Source: Armillaria gallica (taxonomy: Eukaryota > Basidiomycota > Agaricomycetes > Agaricales > Physalacriaceae). Taken from it: 64,000 nucleotides of DNA. Position 1 is the first letter of the stretch, and each line of letters opens with the position of its first letter. The translations under genes and the position numbers were made by a program. The stretch spans positions 1,240,001-1,304,000 of the forward strand of contig JBANDB010000006.1 of NCBI GenBank assembly GCA_037576215.1, written 5' to 3'. Positions 37,006-49,416 of the stretch are shown here, in pieces. The notes under the pieces are model-generated. The model had not been told where the DNA came from and ran no database searches. It was given only the letters and a program-made list of their open reading frames with translations.

Positions 37006-39401
37006 TTAGTATTACACCGGAAATCCACACCTGCTGTACTGCGTATGCCAGATGATGGGAAGGAGGAAGTATCCGAAGGTTAATCGACATAGAACAGTAC
37101 ACTCTTCATATCTCCAAACCTTATACAAGCCCCTGATATAATTTCAGTAAGTTTTCGAAGCTCTGTCGCACCATGGACCTACGCGCTGCGCTCACGCACT
37201 TCATCAGTGAGGCTTCGCTAGTCGGATGGACCTCCTTCGGGTAGAGAATGAAAGGTCGATCTGTAGACCTCGGCCTCATAAAACAGACCACGGAAAAGCT
37301 ATGTCACTCACGGAGATTAATAGTCGCAGAATAATATTCAAAGAAAGCAATCAAACACAGCGTGAGCATTTTAAGATTCCCTGCGTCATTCGCAATATTT
37401 ATACTTGACTTTCGGAGGTAGATACTCGACCCAATCCTCTAGCATGACATTGTCTCGCTCGCAAGAGCTGCAAATACGCAGAGCGAGCATTCTTTCCTGC
37501 AGCGACGTAGATCTTGAGAAGCCTAGATCGAGGATTTGATGAAACAGCCAGGTAAATAGAAAGCGCATACGCGCCGAAACTGCACGCTGTGTATGACGTT
37601 TGCGATTCTTTGATTCTATCCCTGCATGCGCTTACGAAAACGCATGCTTGTCCTGCAAGGAGCCAGCTTCGTGGTGGGGTTGGCAGGAATGAGTAGCAGA
37701 GACGTGGTGTGGTAGAGTATAGACTACTCACTGCTCCATCCAGCGCAGCATATGGATAGTAACGCCAAACACCAGAAACAAGTTCTTACTGTAACTGAAT
37801 ACACACAAGTACGATTTCTTGTTCGTTGTACAAAAGGCACGAAAGCATTCTGTTGGGAGAGGAATACTTAAATATGGTGACTGTCGCTGCTTTCAGAAGG
37901 GGAATCGGAGTGCCATTTCAAATTTGGGTTGGACCAGCCTGAGGGGACCACTTGGCACGGCCGAACGTGACGCACACCAACGAGGTACACTATGCTTGCC
38001 ATGTTGACTCGGACGCGTCGGAATTTGGTCTTCGCAGTGACAGTACTACTACTAGTAGCATCAGCTTGATTATCAAACGACGACCTAGGACCGCGTCCAA
38101 GTGGCCAGCACGACTACTTACTGCTACTGTTACTTCCTCCGTTGGCCTTCTTCCTCCTTTCTTTTTACTCATTTGTACAGCGCAGATCACCCATGACCAG
38201 ACAGTGTTGGTTTTTCTTATTCTCACATAGACACTAGATCAGACTTGCCAGCACTTCTCATAATCTGGCGCGCTCAAGAATCATCATTCCCGGGCCTGTG
38301 GGACTTGTACACTTCGTCGTCGTCCGACCCAAAGAAATCTGATAAAGCTATCCAAGACACCACTGATGTCGGCGTCCAATAGTATTTGCTGGAAAAAGCC
38401 CGAGAGAGCCCTTTCCGGACCTGCACACAACCATCATCTGATTCGTGCTCCCATGTCATCTTTAATTCCTTTTCTTTTCCAAGACCTGCACCACCGCCTG
38501 GTAAATATATCTTGACACCGACAGTCCGACAGCGTGACATTTGATCCCACTCACAAGTAAATGTACAGCTGTCGAATTGTACTCGGACATTCGGATTCCA
38601 TTTTCCTTTATGTCCTCATTGCCTATCTACGCCGTCTCTATCATTCGTGCATACACCTTTGTCTGCTTCCTCATCGACGACGTCTCACGCGGCCGTTATG
38701 CTGCCGTCGTAATGCCAGTTGTTGGCTGGACCACCTTCAGTAGTGTGAAATTTCCCATCTGTTCCCAGAAGCCCGGGCGTAAACAACTCGCCTCCTTCAG
38801 AAGCCTCTGTTGCAGTGCTTAGGGAAATACCTACGCACTCTCCGTACCAGGTCCCGGCTCACGTAACTCAGTCTCGATGTCGTCCACCACTTCTACGACC
38901 GAATAATGCTTTTTAAACCCTTGCGGAACGGCGATACTACCTTTGTAGAATCAGAAGATATCGAGGAAAGAAGCAGTCTAACGGCCTGTGTAGCTCTCGC
39001 CAACGGGATCACGACGGGGTGTGCATTCGCAATGAGTCTCGATTATGATGTCTTGGCGTTTACTCGGCCAGTGTGTGAACACGAAAACGTCTTCAGGGAA
39101 CCAGAAAGTTCCTAAGAGGTGCTGAGCAAGAAAAGAGTCAACACGTCGACCTGAAACAATTGCTTTTTTCGCAGCGACATTGCATCCGTCTGATCGTATA
39201 ACTCACTTCATGTTTGTATTCCTTCTTTTCGTGTGCGCATAATTTCTGTTAAATAGGCGTTAAGTTGTGCACGCCCCCTGTGTATGCCTGTCTAACTTCA
39301 CAAGATAAGAGAAAATCCCTGATGTTTATAGAAAGAGTGGTACAACCGCAACGAGTTGATGTTGTTCCAGAAAAACTTGTTTTACAAGGAGCCGCTGCGG
39401 T
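37006..39401. other. Gene-poor stretch, nothing recognised
   Basis: About 2.4 kb without a convincing gene. Open frames up to 110 codons exist (37399-37731 -, 38274-38540 -) but lack motifs, and no intron pattern extends them. Confidence 0.45.
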
Positions 39402-41917
39402 CTACATATCCGAACGCATGTATGTTGACCGAAGATCGGAATAATTTGGTTGCTCGTCTTTTCCGTCCAGCAAGCCGTAATAGAACGTGGTATCTTCCCA
39501 AAGTGTAAGTCTTGAGAAGCGGACATAGAATATAATAGTCTTACCTCTGCCGTCATGTTCTCGCATAGTGAACCCATCTCCGAGATATCCGAACCTGAAT
39601 TCGACGTAAGACACTCAATTGGTGAGGTTATTCTGAAGTGGCGGTTCACCTGTTGTTCGCAGAATCATATTCATAGTCCCAATCCTCAAAGCGAGGGTTG
39701 GTAAGCAGTTCAATAAACAGGACGCGATTCCCGGGGAACATAATGGGGGACGCTAGGAAAGAAGAATGTTCAGATAAGAGGTCGGAAAACTGATGGAAGA
39801 CTTGCCACCCGGTCCGGGTTTAAACCAAGAGCTGCATTGACCCGACCACGCTGTCCGCTTCAGATATAGCTCGCGATGCTCGTTAAAGTCGTCGACGGCC
39901 TTACTGTTTATCGTCATAGTCGTGATATTCTCCATTTGCATCTTCTTGAGAATCTTCATGAAACAGCCAGTCACTAAAGATCACCGTTGAATACAGTGAC
40001 ACAGACCGGGAGTTCTACTCACGCGCTTCAATCATGGGAGCCCCGGATCCATGACCGGTAGGACCATGAGGTCCGTAGTACATCAGGTACTGCGCAATCA
40101 GAACGTCGAGAAACATAAAATGATGGAAGACATGAGCGTTACTTACGTTCGGAACATCTTTGACTGCAAGAGACATGTACACGTCGACGGGGATACTGAG
40201 CCCAGCGATCCTGGACATTTCGGCCTCTGGCGACCAGCGGAAAACGGGGAACGAAGCTCGTATCAAACCCCCTGCAAGAAGATTGAGAAGATAGGCGCTG
40301 TAAACTGATACATGGAATGAACAACGCACGTAGCACAAACGATGATGTCAACTTCGACTTCTTTCCCGTCGGCATCGATGAAACCTTTCTCGGTAATCTT
40401 CTGAAACATCTTGGTATCCACACGAACATTGGGTTGAAGGAGGGCTTCAAGATAACCGTTCCCGGGTGTAGGTCTCCGACATCCTACAATAAAGTCTTTT
40501 GGAACAATGGCGTCGATTAAACGTTCATCGCCTTGAAGGCGTCTACGCATATCAGCGTCAGCATACTATGATTGAATTGAAGATTGTCAGACTACCATGT
40601 AAAAAGTGTAAGAAGAGCTTACCGCAAGTACAGCTTTCTGCTCGGGCGTGCCAATTACAATGAACCTGAATCGTTGATTAAGATCGGACTACCGGCAGAA
40701 ATATTTCTTAGCACCAAGGTTGATGAAAGAAATTTGAAAAAGTACCTCGATCATCTTCCTATACTTTAATGAATGATATGGATCCTCAGTGAAAAGTTTC
40801 TTCTGCACTTCAGTGTCTGACATATTAGAATTAGTAATGCAGGAATACTAGAAACGATATCCTCCTGACATCTGAAGTTCGTTCCGCCAGGGCCTGCGTA
40901 TTGCTGAGCAAAGGCGGAAGTAATCCATGTTGGTGAACGAATCCAATGGTATATTTGCTTAGCATCAGGTTGCATAGTAGCCAGAACCTGTATTCCAGAG
41001 CTTCCGCATCCAATAACAGCAATGCGTTTGTCTTTGTAGTCTAGATCCTTGGGCCAACGTGCAGTGTGGCAAAGAACTCCCTTGAAGTCATGTAGACCTT
41101 CAATCTTGGGCCATTTCCAGGTATTTAGAACGCCTAGTTAACCCGTCACAGTGCCCCTTCAATGGAGAAGTATCAACGCTTACCGCCGGCATTGACGAAA
41201 ACATCACATTGATCGTCGAATTCCTTCGCGTCTGGACCCCGGATACGAAGTCTCCACTTCTTCGCGTCGTCAAGCCATTCGGCGTATATGACTTCGTGAT
41301 TTAAATTAATGTACTTTCCTAGGCCAAACCTGAGTTTGAGCAAGTTAATTAATTATAAGCTGAGGAGAAATGGAGACATGTACTTGTCCACGAGGCCTTT
41401 GTAGTATGACTGGATCTCTTCTGCTGTGCCGTAGAATTCGCTCCAGTTAGGATTTGGACACCACGACATCTATACTTTCACCATCCCCAGTCAGCGGAGT
41501 CAACGATATGAAATGAAATTCAATGACCTGGTAGTTTACTGAAGGTATATCACAACGACATCCGGGGTATCTTCGAACATAAAATCAGACCCGAACTTCT
41601 ATGGGAGGTCAAGTTAAGACTCAAAACGCACTGGTTCCAAAACCAAGTGCCACCAACGTCTGAACCCATCTCGTAAATCGTCAAGTCGATATTCTTGCCG
41701 CGTTCTTGGACATCATGAGCGAGACAGATGCCAGATATGCCAGCGCCGATAGCGATAACTTTGATAGATTTGATCTAGAAACAAAAAGGCCATAATATTG
41801 ACTGAACAGTTACTAAGGAAGTACATGCGTACTCACGTCACCGAAGAGTTGTTCAGGAATTCGATAACCCCTAGCGTTCACGGAGGGCCAAGGCCGCTCA
41901 GATTTGTTAGTGGACAT
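39402..41917 (-). CDS. Baeyer-Villiger-type FAD monooxygenase with one apparent frameshift
   Basis: A flavoprotein using FAD and NADPH to oxygenate ketones or similar substrates. Exons: complement(39402..39493, 39545..39594, 39650..39752, 39809..39973, 40023..40089, 40147..40271, 40330..40565, 40623..40688, 40746..40802, 40856..41133, 41184..41329, 41384..41469, 41528..41570, 41632..41774, 41837..41917). Motifs: FAD-binding GAGISG, GGTWFWNQYPGCRCDIPS, NADPH-binding GCGSSG, GCRRPTPGNGYLEAL, CATGFDTSF and GPTGHGS. All junctions keep frame except inside 40147..40271, which carries one base too many. Near 40189-40192 a run of four G (C on the coding strand) shifts DRWAQYP away from VDVYMSLAV. With three the gene would give 578 aa; as written translation stops about 170 residues early. 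This is a recent pseudogene or an assembly error. Confidence 0.85.
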
Positions 41918-42110
41918 TCTAAAGAATGCAGAAAGCTAAGCAAAGGGAATTCCTGATGCATTTATTGCCTTTTGAGCGAATGGCGATATCTAAACGTGAG
42001 AGTCGGGAGAGAGCCGTCCGGTCCGCTTACCGGACTTATCCGACGGAGCGGAAAAACACATGACTGCGTGAATTTCGCGAACACTTAAAGGTCACCTTAG
42101 TTTTTGCGTT

Positions 42111-42145
42111 TCTTCAAGCTTCAAAGCTTCAAGCTCAAGTTCTAA
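42111..42145. repeat. Short imperfect direct repeat of TTCAAGC/TTCAAAGC
   Basis: Four imperfect copies of a CTTCAAGC-type unit lie in tandem between the two divergent monooxygenase sequences. The unit is partly palindromic through AAGCTT. No function is evident. Confidence 0.5.
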
Positions 42146-42191
42146 AGTTTCTGTACTGAAAGATCCATATATTTAGCCAAGGCGTTCGAAC

Positions 42192-44530
42192 ATGGACTTC
42201 ACTGCCACCTCTCTCTTTTTTCGTATTTTGTACATGTTGTCTTAGGTCTATCGCCGGATCGCCGGAGCCGGCATTTGTGGTCTCGGTTCTACGTGTAGCA
42301 TCGCGAAGGCAGGCAAACGTACAGGAAAGAGCATGACTATCTTTTTTGTACGATAGGAATCCAGCGCCAGGTGGTACGTGGTCACTCGCGAGGTAGGGTC
42401 ATGTCGTTGTCACGAAGTCAATGATTCTCAATACAGTATCTTTATTGTTTACGACGGCCTTATCACTAACAGTTCATGAAACAAATGTTGCTGGACGATG
42501 GCGGACAAGCTGAGAAAATGCTCATGGGTGATCCGTCTGTTGGGGCCGGACCTGACGGTTTCGTATGTCCTTCACATTCTTTATACACCGGAAGCTGACG
42601 CGAAGTAATAGGCGCAACGGTATGTACCGCGGAGTGAATCAGTCACAAATTGATGTAGACGTATATACTGCAGGGCCATGGAATGGTTGAGGTCATGAAC
42701 CGCATAGCATGTCAGGTCAAGCAACTTGGTGCCGAGGTCCGATGTTCAACGACAGCTGTTTTCTCAGCAACACAACCAGGCAGCCCAGCCACCCCACGGG
42801 CGATTGTCAGCGCTCCTGCCGACTCTCCTTATAGTAGAGTCACCGAAATTTTTGATAAACTGGTCGTGGCTACTGGTTCATTTTCCACTCCTATTGTCGA
42901 CGTCCCTTCCTTCGCTACGTCGTCTGTCCTTTCTAATGATACTCCAATCGATGATCGATGATCCTTTGGCACCCTTGACGATCCATAATCCCATCTATTC
43001 GACCCTACAATACAAACGGCGCTTTACTCAGACAACGAGACGTTATCGTAGTCGGAGCTTCCAAGCCGATTCTGAATACTGTTGAGAGGCTAGCATCGGT
43101 ATAGTTATCTGCGTATCACATCACGGTATCACACTGATTCATCTTTCAAGCTCAGAACAGCTATTGTGTCACTCTCGTCCTTCGAAATCCTCCTTATTTA
43201 GCCCCTCCAGCCGCTAAGGGTCCAAAGACTGGTGCTCCCGCTGATGTTGCTGGTGCTGTTGGTACAAGAGTAAGCGTGCTGAATAACACTCAAAGGCACA
43301 TGCTCTTATCGGTTTCCTTGCTAGCTTTCGACGTCTCACGTCCCGTATTTCAACTATCCGGTGACCGGTCTGAGAAGCACTGGTGGTTTGGTGGCGTCGC
43401 TGTTCCGCATCATAGTGCACACCACTGGATAGGTTCGTTCACACCGAAACCTTATTTCCGCCTCCAAGAACGTGTTTTCGTCTTGGGGAGGCTGGAACAG
43501 TCCTCTGACTTCCGACATGAGGCCTGTCGTTAATTTGATGTCGTCGGACTCGTAGGGTTGTCCTAGTCCTTGGTATTCTCTGTGTTCATCTTTCAATTCA
43601 GATCTACATTCCCGGGTCCGGCATCACTTCTATCCCTCATTCAATCCGGACAAATTAAAGTCGTCAAGGACACAGTCGTCGATATGCGCAAGGTTAACTC
43701 AAGGGATGGCTTCAAAGTTATCATTCGTTCCTCGAGGATGACAAAACAGTCATCGGGCACGTTTGTCAAGCCGTCATCTACGGAACTGGATGGAATACTG
43801 GAACTTATCCTTTGATGTTAGACAAACTTGGCTTCCCTGTGATGTATACAGATAAGTTTCATGCGAAGCAGAGTTCGAGGAATTAGATGCCAAGCCTTTG
43901 AACGAACTTTTGGCTGACCACCAGACACGGGCGAACACTCCAGATACTTGGGACTCGCCGACATCATGATACAACGTACGCGCGATGGGCTGGTCGGATT
44001 CCTAAATAAATTTCTCCCTTCCGTCTACACTGACTTATGGTGCCTCTATCACATCTCGAACGCGACGTGATCTTCCCTACATGTAAAGTTAATCACGTTC
44101 TTTTCCTTGTCCAAGGCCACGGGTGCGTGAAAACGCTTTACGCGTTCTTTGCCTGACATCGGGTTACGGATTATTTACTCGGCATGCTGCCTAAGTCGCT
44201 GCTATCCCTGGAAGTTGCCAAGGAGATTTCTATGCAGTCGGTGTGGTCGCGGAGATTGCTTGGACCAGGTAGGTGGCCGTACCTGTTCTAGATGATGTGT
44301 GTCAACATGTAAGTAGCTCACGGAAGACGGGGTCAATGGCTTGGGGCCTTGTACATAGATTATTGTGGGAGACTTTGTCTTGGTGAGTCAGAAAAACATG
44401 CTTGTTACCAACGTCACGATGTCTGATCAGTTTACAAAAACATGGGTGTTCCCGCGGACGGTATGGGGATGACAGGTGTTGTTGACAGCAATACGTACCA
44501 TCTGGATGAGAAAAGGACCAAGAGGAACCA
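42192..44530 (+). pseudogene. Decayed flavin-containing monooxygenase
   Basis: Fragments of an FAD/NAD(P)H monooxygenase occur in the expected order on the plus strand but in shifting frames: GAGICGLG (near 42260), NPAPGGTWSLAR (42358-42392), VYDGLITN (near 42450), GMVEVMNRIACQVKQLGAEV then FDKLVVATGSFSTP (42680-42900), DVIVVGASKPILNTVERLA (43039-43095, second Rossmann motif), AVIYGTGWNTGT (43770-43801) and GDFYAVGVVAEIAW (near 44225-44265). A TAG and a frameshift lie between GAGICGLG and NPAPGG, and a TGA follows VYDGLITNSS, so a spliced rescue is unlikely. It lies head-to-head with the Baeyer-Villiger gene. The family differs from that gene: it looks more like a dimethylaniline-type enzyme. 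The ends are approximate. Confidence 0.7.
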
Positions 44531-47500
44531 GGCGAGAGGAATCAACATTTAATGAAGTGTCTCGCACCCGGGTTCGACTCACAGTCAATTCATAGGTGTG
44601 CGATGCATATCATGTTCGAGTTAATAATAACAAAGCGCGATAACATTCTAGGCGCAAGCGCCAAACTTAAAACCACGGTCAACTATTCTGCCGCTCCATT
44701 TTCCATCATAAAGAACGTCCATTGAAATTGAGTCAGAATCTGCAAAAGATCAAACGTACACTTGGCACTTGGCATAGGGATCGACGTAAGAACCAATGAC
44801 GCGGGTCGCCAACTTGAGCAAAAGTCTAATAACCGGATGCCAAGTCTTTTTCAAGATGCTTGGGTTCCTCAGGGTTCCTCCGGTTTTACCTCTCCGGTCT
44901 CTGGGCGCTCTTGGGGTCTTGGCATCCGACGACTCGATCAAGATATTTATGGTATGTATTCCCGTGGCGCCTTTTGCGGCCACGGCCGTTATGCTGAGCC
45001 TGATGTACTCGCATCTTTGGGCTGTTGCCGCCACGCTGTAGCTCAAGCCCAACTCTTATCTTTGGCGTTAACCCGTAGCTGGCTTGGCTTCAAATGTCTT
45101 TTGGGTCCGCAGCAGATTCAAGCTTGATGGTTTCTCTTTCGTTCCCGGTAACAACTGTGGCTATGCTCTCTGTTGTTTTGACTCGTTCATATAAGGCGCC
45201 GACGAAGAGTGGCGGTCTGCAACTCCGTCGGAGATCTTCCGGAGATGGCTTATACATGGTCGTACACAGCAGGCTTTCTGTATTCATTCAAAGGCTATCC
45301 GACGGAACTCCCGTTCGCTGAATCCCTTGGTGTGTGTGAATATCATTTTTCAACACGCGCACCTCCGTGTTACTGATTCACGACTCGGAAGGTATGAGTA
45401 CTTCGCTCACCGACAGATCATTCTAGTCCCACGTTTATAAAATTGATGTGACAAATGTCGCGGGACCGACTTGAACCGTCATCATCCTGGGCTATATGTT
45501 CGTCACTGGGAACCCGCTCTGCCGCTTCCTCGTTCAATTGCTTCTGTTATGACTGGCATAATTAACAACATCCCGCCGATGTATCTCACGTTATGTCGGG
45601 CCCGTTCGGGGTCTGATAGAACCCATTTCTGCGTCTACTATGGTCTTCCATACCGGCGATTATCTCTGCTTCTTCAGGCTATTGTTTAACCTCTGATTTA
45701 ACCATATTCATGGTGTATTCGATTTCACACTGTGTCTCAGGCTCATACTTCTTCCGGCGGTAAAGTACTCGTGAACAATTTCACTCTGTCATATTCATGA
45801 CCCGACCAATCGTCGGACTACTATTGATTCATCTGCGGGTGTCTATTATGCCATACTTCTCAAAACGATCTTGCTTTCACAGTCAAAACACATATTCGAT
45901 GCGATTCATCTTTTAGGTCCTCAGCCTCTCACTGGGATCGCTTTTTATAAAAAGAAATTCTACTACACCAGGTCCCAGAATCCCGTGACAACCTAAGCAT
46001 CGTGATTCCTAGGTCCACTCAATGACTCCTCGGCTCCCAGGCGTTCGTATTTTAATTCCAAGGCAACTCTTTCAGTTAAGCCTACGCGATTACTTGACAA
46101 TCTTCGTAGATTGTATCTTTACTCCAATTTAGGAATCATTGGGGTAGTCTCTGCTTCATTCATCATTGTGTCACCCTCTACTCTTGAACTATGCACTGGC
46201 GATTGACTGAAACTTTGAATAAGTATCTACTCTTCCGTATATTAATATGTCTTGACTCTCGCACAGAAGTTGGTGTCCTTTGCGATCGTTGTCTCGATGC
46301 TCCGTCTGGACTTAGTAAACTCGGACAGTCCGCTGTAACTCAAATCAACAGTTGTGCAGTTTTGCCTACGGCGAATGTCACTCGCGCTCATCTATTGGTC
46401 AATGTCGAAGAGAATTCTAAGCATCTCTCACGCACCTTACTTGGAGGGTGATCGTGAAACATTCAGCCTGTCGAGACCTTCGTGCTCGTTCCTTGACCTG
46501 GGAGATTTCGCAACAATATAGGTATGATCCTATGATTGTGCAGTCTATTCTCACAACTCGGTGCAATTCAATTACGCTAAGTGCCGAAGCGGCCGACGGT
46601 TCAACGGAGACGTAGGATGAGAAACAGGCAGCGCTATGTGCGCTTTCCTATATATTCGCGCAATTTCGAAATACTCCGGCCATTTCCCGTTCGTACCAAA
46701 CGGTAGTCTCGATTTATTCCTCGTTTTAAGAGCTGAGAAATTCAGGCTTCAAATCGTTGCGGGTGTTCTTCAGAGTACTCTGGGTGCAACTCTCATGGCG
46801 TCTCCTTCAAACATATAGTTCCGTGGCGACGGATCGAGCCCCAGAATCAACGATTTCGAAGCAGAAGGAGCGGAATACCGGTTGATGTGCCTTGCTGGCG
46901 ATGGATCCTGCCATTAGTTTTTCTGCACCGGAGAAATATTTTTGGGAGGTGCTGAGTAAGAACGCACGCATTTCGGGTTGTTCCATCCCTAATGGCCGCT
47001 CTTACCCACGCGTATTCACGGCCTAATCATTGGGAACGTGATATCTCGGTGGGCTATGGCAATAGAACCCCGAAGAGCGCACCAGTGCTTGCTGCCCAAT
47101 CTAGTGTGTCGTGTTTGAAAAGTCCGTACGCACTTACGCACTTCTATTTATCATGAAATGCACCCGTTTACAGCTGTAGCATTCGAGAATGTTACGTCCC
47201 AGTGATTCTTCATCCGACAGTCGCAATATTGTAAATAAGCAGGTGCATCTCATTAGCTACGGTACAACGAGCGTCCTTCGAGTACTGCGGTTAGTGATGC
47301 CTTCGGTCTCTGCCCGAAGTAATATTGCTGAGTATTAATCTTCTCATGAGCAAGAACTCGGAACGTAACCAATACTTCCATCTCCTATCACCACTGGGCA
47401 GTATGGTATGTCATCAGTCAAGGAATCTCCTGCAAAGTAAGGGAAGCGGAGACGGGAAGTCAGTTCCGGGATAGTTGATCACATTGTTTCTTGCACCGGG

Positions 47501-47908
47501 TTATGATAACCGGAGCAGGCATCCCCGTCTGCTGCGGTAGTGTGGAGAGGGACACCTATCCTAAGTAAAGTTTCAACTTTAAGGCCTGATGGTCAATAAG
47601 ACGGCCATTATAATACATCCCAACGACAGTAGTAATAGCACACTCAGTCAGGTAACAGAATGATCGGTCTACAGGCCTATATAACCAATGAAAAGATTAT
47701 GCACCCTCAGAGAAAAATCGAGAGCTAGCATGTTGAGGCCCGAGAAATCAGAGTATTTTCTCCGCCGGCGCGTAGGATGCAATCGGAACCGATTGAGAAG
47801 CAGACAAGCTATTTTTATACCGCGTCGCGCAGCACCTTGGAGCGTCACGTGGCGTGGGATCATTCAAGTTCACCTCTTGGCACTCTACGCCTACGACCTC
47901 CTTTAAGA
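44531..47908. other. Gene-poor stretch, probably degenerate coding DNA
   Basis: About 3.4 kb without a recognisable gene. Several 60-120 codon frames occur (44750-45052 -, 44762-45127 +, 46191-46451 +, 46636-46818 +) but none has a motif I can name and stops are frequent. It could be relic gene or transposon sequence; I find no terminal repeats. Confidence 0.4.
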
Positions 47909-48577
47909 ATGTCCCGCTATCCGAATACGCTAGGACCTGCGACGAAACTGACCAAGGCGCAGAAGAATAGAGCAAGAAGAGAACCTTCAGGTGTATTCTC
48001 CCTGTTCCAGGCCCCCCAAATACAGCAGTTCAAGGAGGCATTTCAGTTGATTGACCATGACAAGGACGGATGGGTTGGCGAGAGCGATTTGAAGGAGATT
48101 TTCGGGAGCCTGGGTACGTCGTGGGATAACTGTATCGGTTGCAATACTGAGTCATGCTGCAGGAATCCAACCGTCACCAGAGATGATGCAAGAGCTATTA
48201 CTGTCGCGACCAGGAGAGACGATCGTTGGCGAGCGTGGGGTGAACTTTACGATGTTTCTGACAATGATGAGCGAACGGCTGTTTGAGTTTGATCCAGAAC
48301 AGGAGCTGGTGGAGGCGTTTGAGTGTTTTGATGAGAATGACAGCGGCTTGGTCAAGGTTGAAGAGATGAGGAAATGGCTGAGCGAGCTGGGGGACAGGAT
48401 GGATGAACGTGAGGTGTGTTGTTTAATGCCGTTTAATACTGGAAATGAAACTGACTGTTGCAGATTGACCGGCTGCTTAAGGGACCATTTACGGATCGGC
48501 AGGGTAACTTTAATTATCGTGAATGGGTCAAGGTGCTTCGGATAAATGGTGAGGAGGAAGAGGATAAGAAGATATGA
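47909..48577 (+). CDS. rlc1: Myosin regulatory light chain (EF-hand)
   Basis: Binds the second IQ motif of type II myosin in the cytokinetic ring. Exons: 47909..48113, 48163..48413, 48464..48577 (189 aa). The N-terminus has a basic stretch followed by EPSGVFSLFQAPQIQQFKEA, aligned with the phosphorylatable segment of animal light chains (RATSNVFAMF); the Ser in EPSGVF would be the conserved target. The first EF-hand loop DHDKDGWVGESD keeps the ligand residues D1, D3, D5 and D12. A second loop-like segment DENDSGLVKVEE follows in the C-lobe. The start at 47909 (MSRYPNTLG) is the first ATG in frame after stops. Separation from the essential light chain rests on the N-terminal extension. Confidence 0.92.
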
Positions 48578-49254
48578 CAATGAGAGAACGAGGACCTGCT
48601 TGACATGTAAGACGCTTCTCTTCCATGCAAGCTATGTGCTGAACAGAGAGCCTGCCAGCAACGTATTACGATCATGTGATACCATTCTGTTATGTAGCCT
48701 GAGGCTGTAGTATTGAGATCGGACGACATGTCCACAATTCAGACTGCGGCGAGACCTAGACTTCCAAGGTTTCGCCTCCACTACTTTTCGAAGGCGAAAT
48801 CTCCCGAACTAGAACAATCGTGTTACCTTCAATCAAATTCGTAGAAAATGCATCAAGCTGATGAAGCTGATGAATTGATATTGGTCGGGAACACTCGCAG
48901 TGTATCGCATCTCGAACATTCGGTTTTGCAAGTGTTAGAACTAACCACCGTATAATTTCTTAAATGGCCTGCTTGATTGACATAAGTATAAGTTCGAAGT
49001 CCGGAACTTCGAAAGCCGGGTCTCTCGACATCACCGTCATAGTTTGAGGCGCTTGCTTCTACAAGTCATGCGAATGGTGTTGAACCCGGATTGCCACATG
49101 GAGGCGGAGCTTCATTCTATCTAGTGCATACTCTTCTCTCCTTTGGAAAACTATTATGCTAGCGGATCTTCCGAAGAGGACAGCTACTAGTTATTTCCCT
49201 CGGATTAGTAGACAGATTGGCATAAGTAATCCGATATTGAAAAAGAAAGTGCGA
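48578..49254. other. Upstream region of pacC, no gene seen
   Basis: No gene recognised. It holds the 3' region of the myosin light chain gene and distal promoter of pacC. Confidence 0.5.
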
Positions 49255-49401
49255 CTTGGCAAGGGGCTAGCCAATCGGAGATGGAACCAAATTAGGAATG
49301 GCCGTTTTGGGAAATGTCTTGGCCGGCCAAGAGTTCTTGGTTATTGATCGACTTGGCGGTGTATGGAATCCCTGCCAAGCATAACTCCGGGCAAGCTTGG
49401 C
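49255..49401. promoter_or_regulatory. Cluster of six PacC-type GCCAAG sites upstream of pacC
   Basis: Six perfect copies of GCCAAG or its complement CTTGGC lie within 147 bp: 49255-49260, 49318-49323, 49326-49331, 49352-49357, 49374-49379 and 49396-49401. The second and third form a perfect 14-bp palindrome, CTTGGCCGGCCAAG. The known PacC consensus is GCCARG. Chance expectation for this 6-mer on both strands in 150 bp is about 0.07. Because the cluster sits directly before the pacC reading frame it suggests autoregulation. A TATAAG follows at 49410. Confidence 0.75.
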
Positions 49402-49416
49402 GTCCACGCTATAAGT

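Noticed and set aside
40666..40745. An 80-bp intron in the Baeyer-Villiger gene ending at GATTCAG|GTTC
   Set aside because: It breaks the frame; the acceptor at 40689 restores SDLNQRFRFIVIG.
44560..44600. Second tRNA B-box-like GGGTTCGACTC on the plus strand
   Set aside because: No A box at the right distance upstream and no acceptor-stem pairing.
44750..45127. Overlapping 100- and 121-codon frames on opposite strands as a possible gene
   Set aside because: No family resemblance on either strand and no splice sites extending either frame; kept only as unexplained sequence.
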